Below are positions 43,154 through 51,366 of a stretch of DNA of 64,000 bases, piece by piece; position 1 is the first letter of the stretch, and every line of letters begins with the position of its first letter. Position numbers and translations under genes: made by a program. This DNA comes from Prosthecobacter sp. (lineage in GTDB: Bacteria; Verrucomicrobiota; Verrucomicrobiia; Verrucomicrobiales; Verrucomicrobiaceae). The DNA lies in contig JABARQ010000024.1 of the NCBI GenBank assembly GCA_019186985.1, positions 1-64,000 of the forward strand, in the 5' to 3' direction. Under the pieces are notes generated by a model, which did no database searches, was not told where the DNA came from, and saw only the letters and a list, made by a program, of their open reading frames with translations.

Positions 43154-44812
43154 TCAAAGCAGGGCCAGCAGCTGCGCCGCGACGATGCGCAGCAGCATGG
43201 TCAACGGATACACTGAGGCGTAGGCAACCGCCGGATAATCGCCACGCGCCTGGGTCGTCGCAAAGGCAAGCGCGGGAGGATCCGTCATGCCGCCCGAAAG
43301 CAGCCCGCAGAGCGTCATGTAGTCCATGCCATGCCAGCGCCTGGCCACCACACCAACGGCGAGAAGCGGCAGCAGCGTCACCAGAAATCCCGCCGCCAGC
43401 CAGCCCAGCCCCTGCCGGCTCAGCACCGTCTCCACAAAATGCTCTCCGGCCAGCAGGCCCACGCTGGCCAGGAACAGCACCATGCCCAGCTCCCGGAGCG
43501 CACGGTTCGCGTTCAGCGGCATGTGCATGACCAGCGGCCCGACCCTGCCCAGATGGCTCATGAGGATGGCCACGATCAACGGTCCACCGGCCAGCCCCAG
43601 CCTGAGCGGCGCGGGCAGAAAGCTGAACTGGAAGGGATGCATGCCCACATACACCCCGAGCAGGATGCCGGTGAAAATGGCGGCAAACTTGGTTTCCTGA
43701 AGCTGCCTCACTTCATTGCCGAGCGCCGCAGTGGCGGACGCGAGCGACGCCTCATCCCCGACAATCTGCAGCATGTCGCCAAACTGCAGCCGCACCTCGG
43801 GCATGGCGGTGAAGATCTGGTCGCCGCGGCTGACCCGTGTGACGATGACGTTGTGAAGATGGTCGAGCCCGAGCTCGCCCACCGCCTTGCCGAGCATGGA
43901 GCGGTTGGTGACAATGACACGCCGGTAACCCACGTTGCCCGGAGCCTTCATCAGATTGTCCTCCGAACGGCTGCCGATGATCCTGCGGAACTGCTCCAGA
44001 TGTTCCTGGGTTCCCACCGCCATGATGACGTCACCGACCTGCAAAACCGTGTCCGCCGTGGCCGGCAAGACGGCTTCCTCACCCGCATGACGGATGCGCG
44101 AAACAATCACCGCGGTCTCGTGAATTCCTGGCACCTTACCGAGCCGCAGCCCTTGCAGATTGGGATTGTCCACCCGCAGGTTCATCCGCTCCAAAGGCTG
44201 CGCGGACTCCCCCTGGCGTTTGCGAAAAGCATCGGCCTCAGCCGTCACATCCACACGGAAAAGCACCCGCAGAAGCACCAGCGCCAGGATGATGCCGACC
44301 ACCGCCAGAGGATACGCGGTGGCATAGGCCAGCGCAGGCAGGGTCGTCATGGCGGCATCCGCCCCCGTGGACTGCAGGGCCTGCTGTGCGGCTCCAAGGG
44401 CGGGCGTGTTGGTCGTGGCTCCCGCGAACAAGCCGGCCACAGCCGCCGATGGCATGCCCAGCAGCCTTCCAGCCGCCAGGGCTGCAACGGCACCGCCCGC
44501 AACAAGGGCGACAGCGTACAAGTTCAGCCTCAGGCCGTCGTTCCTCAGCGAAGCCATGAAGCCGGGCCCGATCTGCATCCCCAGCGCGAACACGAACAGG
44601 ACAAGCCCGAAGTCCTTCAAAAAGTGGATCACCTCCGGATTCGGCAGCCACCCAAGATGCGAGGCGGTCAGCCCGGCAAACAAAACCCCCGCGACACCGA
44701 GCCGCACGCCACCGATCGAAAGATGACCCAGGCCGATCCCGGCAAGAGCCACGGCGCTGAGCAGCAGGAGGTCATGAGCAGTGGAGGCGGCGTCAGCCAG
44801 GACAGGTAGCAT
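43154..44812 (-). CDS. YidE/AspT-family transporter with two TrkA-C domains
   Basis: A 552-residue inner-membrane protein of the aspartate:alanine-exchanger (AAEx) family. Two bundles of about five helices (AGVLFAGLTASHLGWL, LVLFVFALGMQIGPG; then IFTGILLGVYVGM, LVMHMPLNANRALRELGMVL) flank a soluble region with two TrkA-C domains (about residues 205-370). The duplicated GLxxGATTNTPAL / GLLSGGMTDPPAL segments are the substrate-binding signatures. The exported or exchanged substrate is unknown. The start at 44812 removes a 12-residue non-family prefix. Confidence 0.85.
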   Translation of the reverse strand: MLPVLADAASTAHDLLLLSAVALAGIGLGHLSIGGVRLGVAGVLFAGLTASHLGWLPNPEVIHFLKDFGLVLFVFALGMQIGPGFMASLRNDGLRLNLYAVALVAGGAVAALAAGRLLGMPSAAVAGLFAGATTNTPALGAAQQALQSTGADAAMTTLPALAYATAYPLAVVGIILALVLLRVLFRVDVTAEADAFRKRQGESAQPLERMNLRVDNPNLQGLRLGKVPGIHETAVIVSRIRHAGEEAVLPATADTVLQVGDVIMAVGTQEHLEQFRRIIGSRSEDNLMKAPGNVGYRRVIVTNRSMLGKAVGELGLDHLHNVIVTRVSRGDQIFTAMPEVRLQFGDMLQIVGDEASLASATAALGNEVRQLQETKFAAIFTGILLGVYVGMHPFQFSFLPAPLRLGLAGGPLIVAILMSHLGRVGPLVMHMPLNANRALRELGMVLFLASVGLLAGEHFVETVLSRQGLGWLAAGFLVTLLPLLAVGVVARRWHGMDYMTLCGLLSGGMTDPPALAFATTQARGDYPAVAYASVYPLTMLLRIVAAQLLALL

Positions 44813-44872
44813 GTTCCTTCCTTCAGGCAGCTGGCGTGCCAGGATCAAGCAGGATCGTCAGCCAATTTTGCT

Positions 44873-46630
44873 TCAATCCACACCTTGCCCCCGCCTTTTG
44901 GATGCGAGAACCTTCTCCACTTCCTTCACGGAAAGACAGTTGATGACATCCCTGCGGGTAAGCCAGCCCTTGCGCGCTGCGCGGATGCCAAAGACCACAT
45001 CCTTCAATCCATGGATGCTGTGCGCGTCGGGATTGATGCTGCACTTCACCCCCTTCTCCACCGCCAGCCGCCACCAGCGCCAGTCCATGTCCAGCCGCCA
45101 GGGGCTTGCGTTCAGCTCAATGATCGTGCCGGTGGCCGCCGCCGCCTCGATGATGGCCGGGATGTTGACCGCATAGGAGGGACGCTGCGCCAGCAGGCGG
45201 CCCGTGACATGACCCAGCATGGTGACATGCGGGTTCCGGATCGCACGGATGATGCGCGCCGTCATCTCATCCTCGGGCAGGTTGAAGACGTTGTGAACGC
45301 TGGCGACGACGTAATCCAGCTCCGCCAGCAGGTCGTCCGGGAAATCCAGCGAACCATCACGCAGGATGTCCACCTCGCTGCCGGCGAAGAGACGAAAGTC
45401 TCCAGCATATTCCTCATTCAACTTGCGGATTTCCGCCATCTGCACCCTGAGCCTGCGCTCATCCAGGCCGTTCGCCTGAAAGCTGCTTTTGCTGTGGTCG
45501 GCGATGCCCAGGTACTGAAGGCCCAGCTCCATGGCCGCCTCCGCCATCTCACGCAACGTCGCCTTGCCGTCGCTGGCGGTGGTGTGGTTGTGAAAGACAC
45601 CCCTCAGGTTTTCCAGCTCCACCAGCCTTGGCAGCCGCCCCTTCTCCGCCGCCTCAAACTCCCCGGAATTCTCACGCAGTTCGGGCTCGATGTAATCCAG
45701 GCCGAGGATCTGGTAGATTTCCTTCTCTTGATAGACCTCCGATGCCTCCTCCGGCACGCGGCCTCCGTCCTGGGCTGGCTTGAAGCCGTATTCGTTCAGC
45801 GAAAGCCCCCGATCGAGCGCCCGCTGGCGCAGCACGACATTGTGCTCCTTGCTGCCGGTGAAATACAGCAGCGCGTAGGGATACTCCGCGCTGCTGACCG
45901 CCCGCAGGTCACACTGCACGCCACCGGCCGCATGCACGCTGGCCTTGGTGCCGCCGTGGGCCATCACCTTCTCGACCTGCGGCAGCCGGACAAAATCAGC
46001 GATGACCTCCTCCGGCCGCCGGGTGGAGACCAGAAAATCCAGGTCGTGCACCACCTCCTTGCCGCGGCGGAAGCTGCCGCAAACCTCCGCACGCGTCACT
46101 GACGGATGCTCACGCAGCGATTCCAGAATGCCCAGCGCCAGCGCCTGCACCTGATCCAGGCGAAACTCCGACGCGTGCTGCTCGCGGAAGGCGATCGCCT
46201 CCAGGATCTTCGCCACCGTCTTTTCACCAAAGCCCGACAGGGCCGCCGCCTCGCCGCCTTCACACACACGCTTCAGGTCGGCCAGTGAACTGACCCCAAG
46301 CTTGCCATGCAGGGCCGCGATTTTCTTGGGCCCCAGGCCGGAGACCTCGAAAAGCTCAAACAACGTTTCCGGAAACTCCGCCTTCAGCTTCTCATAAAAC
46401 TCCAGCCGCCCCGTGGTGGCGAGTTCATGAAGCTTGTCCCGCAACGCCTCGCCCAGGCCCTTGATGCCGGCCAGGTCGTTGTCGCGAGCCATCTGCATGA
46501 TGTCGCCCGCGTGGCTTTCGACGATCTCCGCCCCGGTCTTGTAGGCCCTGATTTTAAAGGGGTTCTCCCCCTTCAATTCCAGCAGCAGGGCGATGCGTTC
46601 GAGGATTTCAGCGGCGGCTTCACGAGTCAT
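44873..46630 (-). CDS. polX: DNA polymerase X with PHP domain
   Basis: A 585-residue bacterial family X polymerase for gap-filling repair. The order is HhH/8-kDa domain (ILERIALLLELKGENPFKIR, ELFEVSGLGPKKIAALHGKL), nucleotidyltransferase core (CGSFRRGKEVVHDLDFLVST, with DLD as catalytic Asp pair; a third Asp in VQCDLRAV), and a C-terminal PHP phosphoesterase (FHNHTTASDGKATLREM, GIADHSKSS, NINPDAHS). Length is normal (about 570). It lies near tRNA-Val on the opposite strand. Confidence 0.92.
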   Translation of the reverse strand: MTREAAAEILERIALLLELKGENPFKIRAYKTGAEIVESHAGDIMQMARDNDLAGIKGLGEALRDKLHELATTGRLEFYEKLKAEFPETLFELFEVSGLGPKKIAALHGKLGVSSLADLKRVCEGGEAAALSGFGEKTVAKILEAIAFREQHASEFRLDQVQALALGILESLREHPSVTRAEVCGSFRRGKEVVHDLDFLVSTRRPEEVIADFVRLPQVEKVMAHGGTKASVHAAGGVQCDLRAVSSAEYPYALLYFTGSKEHNVVLRQRALDRGLSLNEYGFKPAQDGGRVPEEASEVYQEKEIYQILGLDYIEPELRENSGEFEAAEKGRLPRLVELENLRGVFHNHTTASDGKATLREMAEAAMELGLQYLGIADHSKSSFQANGLDERRLRVQMAEIRKLNEEYAGDFRLFAGSEVDILRDGSLDFPDDLLAELDYVVASVHNVFNLPEDEMTARIIRAIRNPHVTMLGHVTGRLLAQRPSYAVNIPAIIEAAAATGTIIELNASPWRLDMDWRWWRLAVEKGVKCSINPDAHSIHGLKDVVFGIRAARKGWLTRRDVINCLSVKEVEKVLASKRRGQGVD

Positions 46631-46759
46631 GAAGCCAGCATGGCAAAAGGTCGCCGGACCGCCAGCGGGCATTTTCCCGCCCTGCCCGAAAAAACTCCTT
46701 TCAAAAAAGAACTGGCAAACCGAAACACCCCGCCTATGACTTCGCTTCCCACGACAACC

Positions 46760-46834
46760 GCGCGGTTAGCTCAGCGGTAGAGCACTGCCTTCACACGGCA
46801 GGGGTCGCAGGTTCGAACCCTGCACCGCGCACCA
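46760..46834 (+). tRNA. tRNA-Val (anticodon CAC), CCA encoded
   Basis: Acceptor stem GCGCGGT/ACCGCGC closes the cloverleaf. The D arm is TTAGCTCAGCGGTAGAGCA, the anticodon arm CTGCC-TTCACAC-GGCAG with CAC at positions 34-36, and the T arm GCAGG-TTCGAAC-CCTGC. Discriminator A is followed by genomic CCA. All stems pair. Confidence 0.95.
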
Positions 46835-46889
46835 TCGTCACCTTTCGCCACGTCGCGACATTCCGGGACAAGGGGTTCATTTTCAGGGC

Positions 46890-47111
46890 TTATGCAGTTC
46901 GCCGCGTCCCTGGGCGCAGGCCGGAAACGAGCTGATCCAGGGTGATCATCACTCCAGGATTTTCGTCAGCCTCTCGCATCCGGCGCAGGACCTCCTCATC
47001 GGAGACCTAATAGGTCAAAGTGTCCACTCCACGCAGCAGTCGAGCCGCCAGCCAGGCCCGTTGGGCCTCCGGCAGAAAGGCGGCGTCGCGGGTGATTTCC
47101 TCCAGGTCCAT
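46890..47111 (-). pseudogene. addiction-module antitoxin-like gene with in-frame TAG
   Basis: A 74-codon minus-strand frame reads MDLEEITRDAAFLPEAQRAW, LAARLLRGVDTLTY, stop, VSDEEVLRRMREADENPGVM, ITLDQLVSGLRPG. Codon 35 (47007-47009) is TAG. Both halves look like the helical addiction-module (RelB/ParE-antitoxin-type) protein family, so one nonsense mutation seems to have broken it. No toxin gene adjoins. It fills most of the gap between tRNA-Val and the lipase-like gene. Confidence 0.6.
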
Positions 47112-47172
47112 GGCTGCCCATGCCTATTTCAAGGCCGGACGCTGTCCAGGCATTTCGAAGTCGGCCAGGTCT

Positions 47173-48786
47173 TCAGTGCAGGTTCAGCCGTTGCAGGTGG
47201 AGCTTCAAGATGCGGCGCATTTCCTCGATGGCCTCGGGTCTTTCATGCACGCTGTGATCCGATTCCACAAGGAGTTCTGACTCGACACCTTCCAGGTGTG
47301 CGCTGGAATAGGGCACAAATCCATCCGAGCATTTGGGATCGGTGGTCGGACGGCCGTCCTTGTTGCCGATGATGGAATGCAGGTGCACACCGGGGCGGAA
47401 AGGCAGGGTGGTGGCGATCCTCACATAAGGCGACGAGGGCGAAAGATTGTCGACGCTCGTCGGCATGCCCCTGGCCAGGAGCTGGCCTAACGATTGATTG
47501 CGCTCGGCCAGCCCCTGCAGGATGTCAAAGGTGCTGCCGAAGGTCTGTCCTGGCAGCTTGACCAGCCTGCGGCCCAGGTGCGCCAGCCTGCTGTCCGCCA
47601 CCTCGCTGCCCCGATGAGGCGTGGCGGCGAAGATGACACGGCTGATGTGCGGGTTCGGATTGAACTCCATGTAGCGTCGAAGGGATTCAAACTCCTCCTT
47701 TTTCAGGCCCAGTTCCTGTGGACCTTTGCCCAGGATGGTGACCCAGAAGCGGTCGCCGCTGTCCTGGACCTGCGCCTTGCTGACCAGCCCTCCCATGCTG
47801 TGGCCGATGAGCACCATGTTGCCGCAACGTCGCCCGGCCCCGCTGCGGGCGAGGATGTCATGCAGCTGCGCCAGGTTTTCACGAAGCTTCTGGGAGCTGT
47901 AGATGATCGGCACGCCGGAGGGATATCGAAACAGATACACCTGATAATGGCGCTGGATGTCCGGATTGGTGCCAAACTCGTTGATCACGTTTTCCCAGGT
48001 CGCCGGACGTGACATCAGACCATGGACCAGAATGAGGGGGATGCGGTCCTTCGACGGCGGCTCAAGGGCGATCAATCCCAGCTTGTCCATGTGGCTTGAG
48101 CTGCGCAGAAGCGCCTTGATTCCAGCCATCCTCGCCGCCTCCATCGAAAGGAGGTATTCACCGTAGGCCGTCAGGTCGGCCGCCAGCGGCAATTCATGCC
48201 CGCCCAGCCGGACCGTCTGCGTCACCCGTGAGTCATGCAGCACCAGCAAAGCCACACGCCGGCCTGCCGACTGCCGGAAGTCCAGGGTTGCCGTGACCGG
48301 GCACAGATAGCCTCCATCCGACATGAAGGCCTCACGGGCCTTGCGCTCCGGAGTGTGTTTCCAATGCGCGACCATGGACAGTCCCACGCCGTCCCGGGTC
48401 ATGCGATGCTTCAAATGACGGCTGCGGATGGTGTTGGACGGAATGAGTTCGTCAAAGCGCAGTCCGCGAGGAAACTGCGGCACTAGGCGGAAGCTGTCGC
48501 CGACCTGCATGGGGGCCGACCCGGCCGAATCATCGGACAAGGCCAGCCAGAGCGCCACCACCCGGCCGACCTGCGTGGCATAAGCCTGCCGCTGCTCCTC
48601 TGTTTCCAACCCCTCCTGCATCGCCTTGTCCGCCTCCGCAAGCGCCCCGGCAAGCTCCGTGACGCTGGCTCCTTGAAGCGTTGCCCTTGCCTGCTGCCTT
48701 CCTTTCAGCCCAGGCACGACAGAACTGCATGCCGGAATTCCGGACAGGACAAGGGTGACGGCAAGAAGTTTGAAAAACGGGTTCAT
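47173..48786 (-). CDS. alpha/beta-hydrolase lipoprotein (lipase/esterase-like)
   Basis: A 537-residue secreted hydrolase. The lipobox is LVLSGIPAC. The C-terminal two thirds (from about residue 230) are an alpha/beta hydrolase: the oxyanion loop LILVHGLMSRPATW, nucleophile elbow IGHSMGG, likely catalytic Asp in CSDGFVPYSSA and His in SDHSVHER. This is a PGAP1/lipase-class arrangement. The N-terminal 200 residues are without a known domain. It is last in a two-gene unit headed by a regulon palindrome at 50104. Confidence 0.82.
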   Translation of the reverse strand: MNPFFKLLAVTLVLSGIPACSSVVPGLKGRQQARATLQGASVTELAGALAEADKAMQEGLETEEQRQAYATQVGRVVALWLALSDDSAGSAPMQVGDSFRLVPQFPRGLRFDELIPSNTIRSRHLKHRMTRDGVGLSMVAHWKHTPERKAREAFMSDGGYLCPVTATLDFRQSAGRRVALLVLHDSRVTQTVRLGGHELPLAADLTAYGEYLLSMEAARMAGIKALLRSSSHMDKLGLIALEPPSKDRIPLILVHGLMSRPATWENVINEFGTNPDIQRHYQVYLFRYPSGVPIIYSSQKLRENLAQLHDILARSGAGRRCGNMVLIGHSMGGLVSKAQVQDSGDRFWVTILGKGPQELGLKKEEFESLRRYMEFNPNPHISRVIFAATPHRGSEVADSRLAHLGRRLVKLPGQTFGSTFDILQGLAERNQSLGQLLARGMPTSVDNLSPSSPYVRIATTLPFRPGVHLHSIIGNKDGRPTTDPKCSDGFVPYSSAHLEGVESELLVESDHSVHERPEAIEEMRRILKLHLQRLNLH

Positions 48787-48825
48787 GGTCTTTGTCTGGG
48801 AGAATGATTGCATCCGGAGTCAGCA

Positions 48826-50064
48826 TCATTTCAGCGGGCCGGGCAGCAGGCGGTCCTGCACCTTGAAGCCCCGGCCTTCCAGCTCCTGGCGGAGCCTGGG
48901 TGACATGACCCCGGTGAGCACCACCGTGACCGAGGGCGGCCTGGCTCCTTCCACCTGGATGGATTGCAGCACGTTGGCAAACCGTTCGGAGCCTGGCGAC
49001 CACATGGCATAGTCCCAGTGCAGTGCCACCATGAAGCCGCCGTCGGCGGTCAGGCAGACCGGGAGGCCGTCCATCTCAATGAGCCTGGCCACGGGAATGC
49101 CATGGGTGTGGGCATGGGCGATAAGGCGCGCCGTCTGCTCATAAAACACGGCATCCGCCTCGCTGTCGGTCATCCTGGCGGCGTCACGCACATAGAGGTT
49201 ACGGCCATCGACACCGGCAAGCTGATGCAGGGCTCCCACCAGCCGGGTTTGATGCCAGGGGGAGAGGGAAGCGTTGGAAAGAAATGCTTCGGCAACCTCC
49301 GCCGGAACGTTCATGGACTCCAGCCTGGAGAAATTGGTCTTCCGAAGATCCAGCGGTGACTGCTCATACACCAGGCTTGAGGTCAGTTCGACGGTCGAGA
49401 GGGCGGACAACGCGGCTCCGGCCGCGCCGCTGATGGGCAAGGTGGCGGCGGTGAAGGTCATGTCACCGGCGAAGGCCGCCCAGGCGACACGGTCCATCTC
49501 CTCCTGCAGGACCTCGTTCGAGCTGTAGGGGTTCACCGCCAGCCGGGCGCCAAGCTCACGCTTCGTCCTGGAAACGCCTGCCACACTTTTGAGCAGGCCG
49601 TCCTCGCCCTGGCCTCGCTCACGTCCGCCTGCGGCCTCCTTGACGCCCCGGCCCATGCGCCCCAGGAACTTGCCCACGCCCCTGGGCACGGTGGCAATGG
49701 TTTCGCCCGGGGCCTGGACGATGTCGCCCACCACTTCAAAGGGGGCCTTGGAGGCACGCTTCAACGCCTGGACATATTCCTCGCTGGATGACATCTCACG
49801 CAGCCTGGCCAGGGCCAGGATCTCAATGACACGGCTCTGCAGCATGAGGTTTCCGTGTGCGACAAAGGTGCCGAACGGCGAATCGATCACATAATGGTTC
49901 AGCCCGTTGTAGGTCTTCACCTCCTCGCGGACACGATGGTGCGGCCCCGTGAGCCAGACCGGCTGGAGAATGTCGCCCGCCTTGAAGCCGGGGCTTGAAT
50001 CGTAGGCGGCAGGGGCGGCGTGGGCAAGAAACGTGGTCAGAAGAAGAGTTAGGCAGGGCTTCAT
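48826..50064 (-). CDS. secreted protein of unknown function
   Basis: A 412-residue protein with a signal peptide (LTLLLTTFLAHAAPA). It has a charged central segment (residues 110-180; PRGVGKFLGRMGRGVKEAAG), a Gly/Ala-rich hydrophobic stretch (ISGAAGAALSALSTVEL) and several conserved-looking blocks (NGLNHYVIDSPFGTFVAHGN, YEQTARLIAHAHTHGIP). I do not recognise a catalytic motif. It lies 40 bp upstream of the lipase-like gene and 39 bp downstream of a regulon palindrome, so it is the first gene of its unit. Confidence 0.65.
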   Translation of the reverse strand: MKPCLTLLLTTFLAHAAPAAYDSSPGFKAGDILQPVWLTGPHHRVREEVKTYNGLNHYVIDSPFGTFVAHGNLMLQSRVIEILALARLREMSSSEEYVQALKRASKAPFEVVGDIVQAPGETIATVPRGVGKFLGRMGRGVKEAAGGRERGQGEDGLLKSVAGVSRTKRELGARLAVNPYSSNEVLQEEMDRVAWAAFAGDMTFTAATLPISGAAGAALSALSTVELTSSLVYEQSPLDLRKTNFSRLESMNVPAEVAEAFLSNASLSPWHQTRLVGALHQLAGVDGRNLYVRDAARMTDSEADAVFYEQTARLIAHAHTHGIPVARLIEMDGLPVCLTADGGFMVALHWDYAMWSPGSERFANVLQSIQVEGARPPSVTVVLTGVMSPRLRQELEGRGFKVQDRLLPGPLK

Positions 50065-50103
50065 GTCGGCGCAGATGATGCGTGTGCGGCCAGGACCGGT
50101 CTA

Positions 50104-50119
50104 TTGGCCCTAGGTCCAA
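50104..50119. promoter_or_regulatory. regulon palindrome, site 1
   Basis: TTGGCCCTAGGTCCAA, which read on the minus strand is TTGGACCTAGGGCCAA. The right edge of the start codon at 50064 is 39 bp away. It matches sites at 55365, 60393 and 62005. Confidence 0.7.
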
Positions 50120-50136
50120 CATGAGCACGCCGCCTG

Positions 50137-51354
50137 TCAGAAGGTCAGTCCCATCCTCAGGCCCGCCACCACCACCCAGCCCAGGCCTCCGGCGACATCA
50201 TCCCCCACCACCAGCTGGACGTCCGGAGTGATGAGAAGAGAACGCCCGGCCTGCCTGCGATAAAACAGCTCCAGCACGCCCTGCCAGCGCTCATCCTGGA
50301 CGGCCCTGCCAGCCGCCATCGCCACCCCGACGCGATCCACTCTGCTGAGGTCATGCGCAGCTCCGACAGCGGCGAAGTGACTCGTCGCTGCCGCCTGCCC
50401 GTCCGACCAGGCGCACTTGATGAATGTGCGCGTCGATCGGGTGAGCGGATGTTCCAGGGTGAGGCTCACGCCGCCTCCTGGATCCAGGCCAGCCTGTGAC
50501 GAGGCGTCAGCCCGCCAGAACAGCATCTGCACCCTGGACACGCTGTCGCTAATCCAGGTGAAGTCGCGGGCCAGCTGCACGGCCTGAAACATGGCGTCAC
50601 CCGTGAGCCGCCAGTCGGCGGTTTCACGAAGGTTTGAACCGGTCAGGCTCGACAAGGCCAGGGCAACCTCCCAGCCTTCCCTGCCCTGCCACCGCGCAAT
50701 GAACCCCAGGTCCGCCCCGGGAAACCCCACGGCGGGACTGGAGGAGAAGGCCTGGTTCATGAACGAGCGCTTGGCACTTCGCAGTTCATGCCCGTCAAGC
50801 AGGTCGTCGATCGTCATCTGACCGTACCTCAGGGTCAGCCTTCGCTCGAAGAGCAGGTCCTCAAGATACAGCTCCGGCACCTGGAAGCCGGCATCCGTGA
50901 ACCCATCCACATGCCCCCAGAGAGCCCGGGTCTGCGACTTGAGCGCAGAAGGAGGCGAGTCGTCATAAGCATGGCGATGCCTGGCGCGAACGTTCAACGA
51001 CAGGGGGGAACGGCTCTCCTCGTCATTGATATGCCAGTGCATGTTCAGGGTGGCATCTCCCGATGCCGATCCCCGGCCCTGGCCGGATGTGAGCGCTCCC
51101 AGCGCCAGGGAATCATAAGTGAACGCCAGATCAAGGCCGATGGATTGCATCCAGCCAGGGCCCAGAGCGGAAGGCAGCTCCGCTCCGCCCGCCTTCCAAA
51201 ACGGATGATTGCGAAAGTGGATGGCCGCCTGCACGCCATCCTCGCTTCGTTTTTCATGCCTCAAACCCGGCACTTCCTCGGAGCGCATTGCCGCACAGGT
51301 CAGCAGGCATGCGGCCAGGCTGGTGAAGAAGCGAGTGGAGGACAGGCTGAGCAT
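50137..51354 (-). CDS. OprB-like carbohydrate porin
   Basis: A 405-residue outer-membrane beta-barrel protein with a signal peptide (FFTSLAACLLTCAAMRS). OprB-family features include ALGPGWMQSIGLDLAFTYDS, VPELYLEDLLFERRLTLRYG, and the strand pairs ending in GLRMGLTF, with a terminal Phe as in many outer-membrane proteins. It should let sugars or other small solutes through the outer membrane. It starts 12 bp after the stop of the large repeat protein gene, in the same operon. Confidence 0.78.
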   Translation of the reverse strand: MLSLSSTRFFTSLAACLLTCAAMRSEEVPGLRHEKRSEDGVQAAIHFRNHPFWKAGGAELPSALGPGWMQSIGLDLAFTYDSLALGALTSGQGRGSASGDATLNMHWHINDEESRSPLSLNVRARHRHAYDDSPPSALKSQTRALWGHVDGFTDAGFQVPELYLEDLLFERRLTLRYGQMTIDDLLDGHELRSAKRSFMNQAFSSSPAVGFPGADLGFIARWQGREGWEVALALSSLTGSNLRETADWRLTGDAMFQAVQLARDFTWISDSVSRVQMLFWRADASSQAGLDPGGGVSLTLEHPLTRSTRTFIKCAWSDGQAAATSHFAAVGAAHDLSRVDRVGVAMAAGRAVQDERWQGVLELFYRRQAGRSLLITPDVQLVVGDDVAGGLGWVVVAGLRMGLTF

Positions 51355-51366
51355 CGCACCCGGCGG

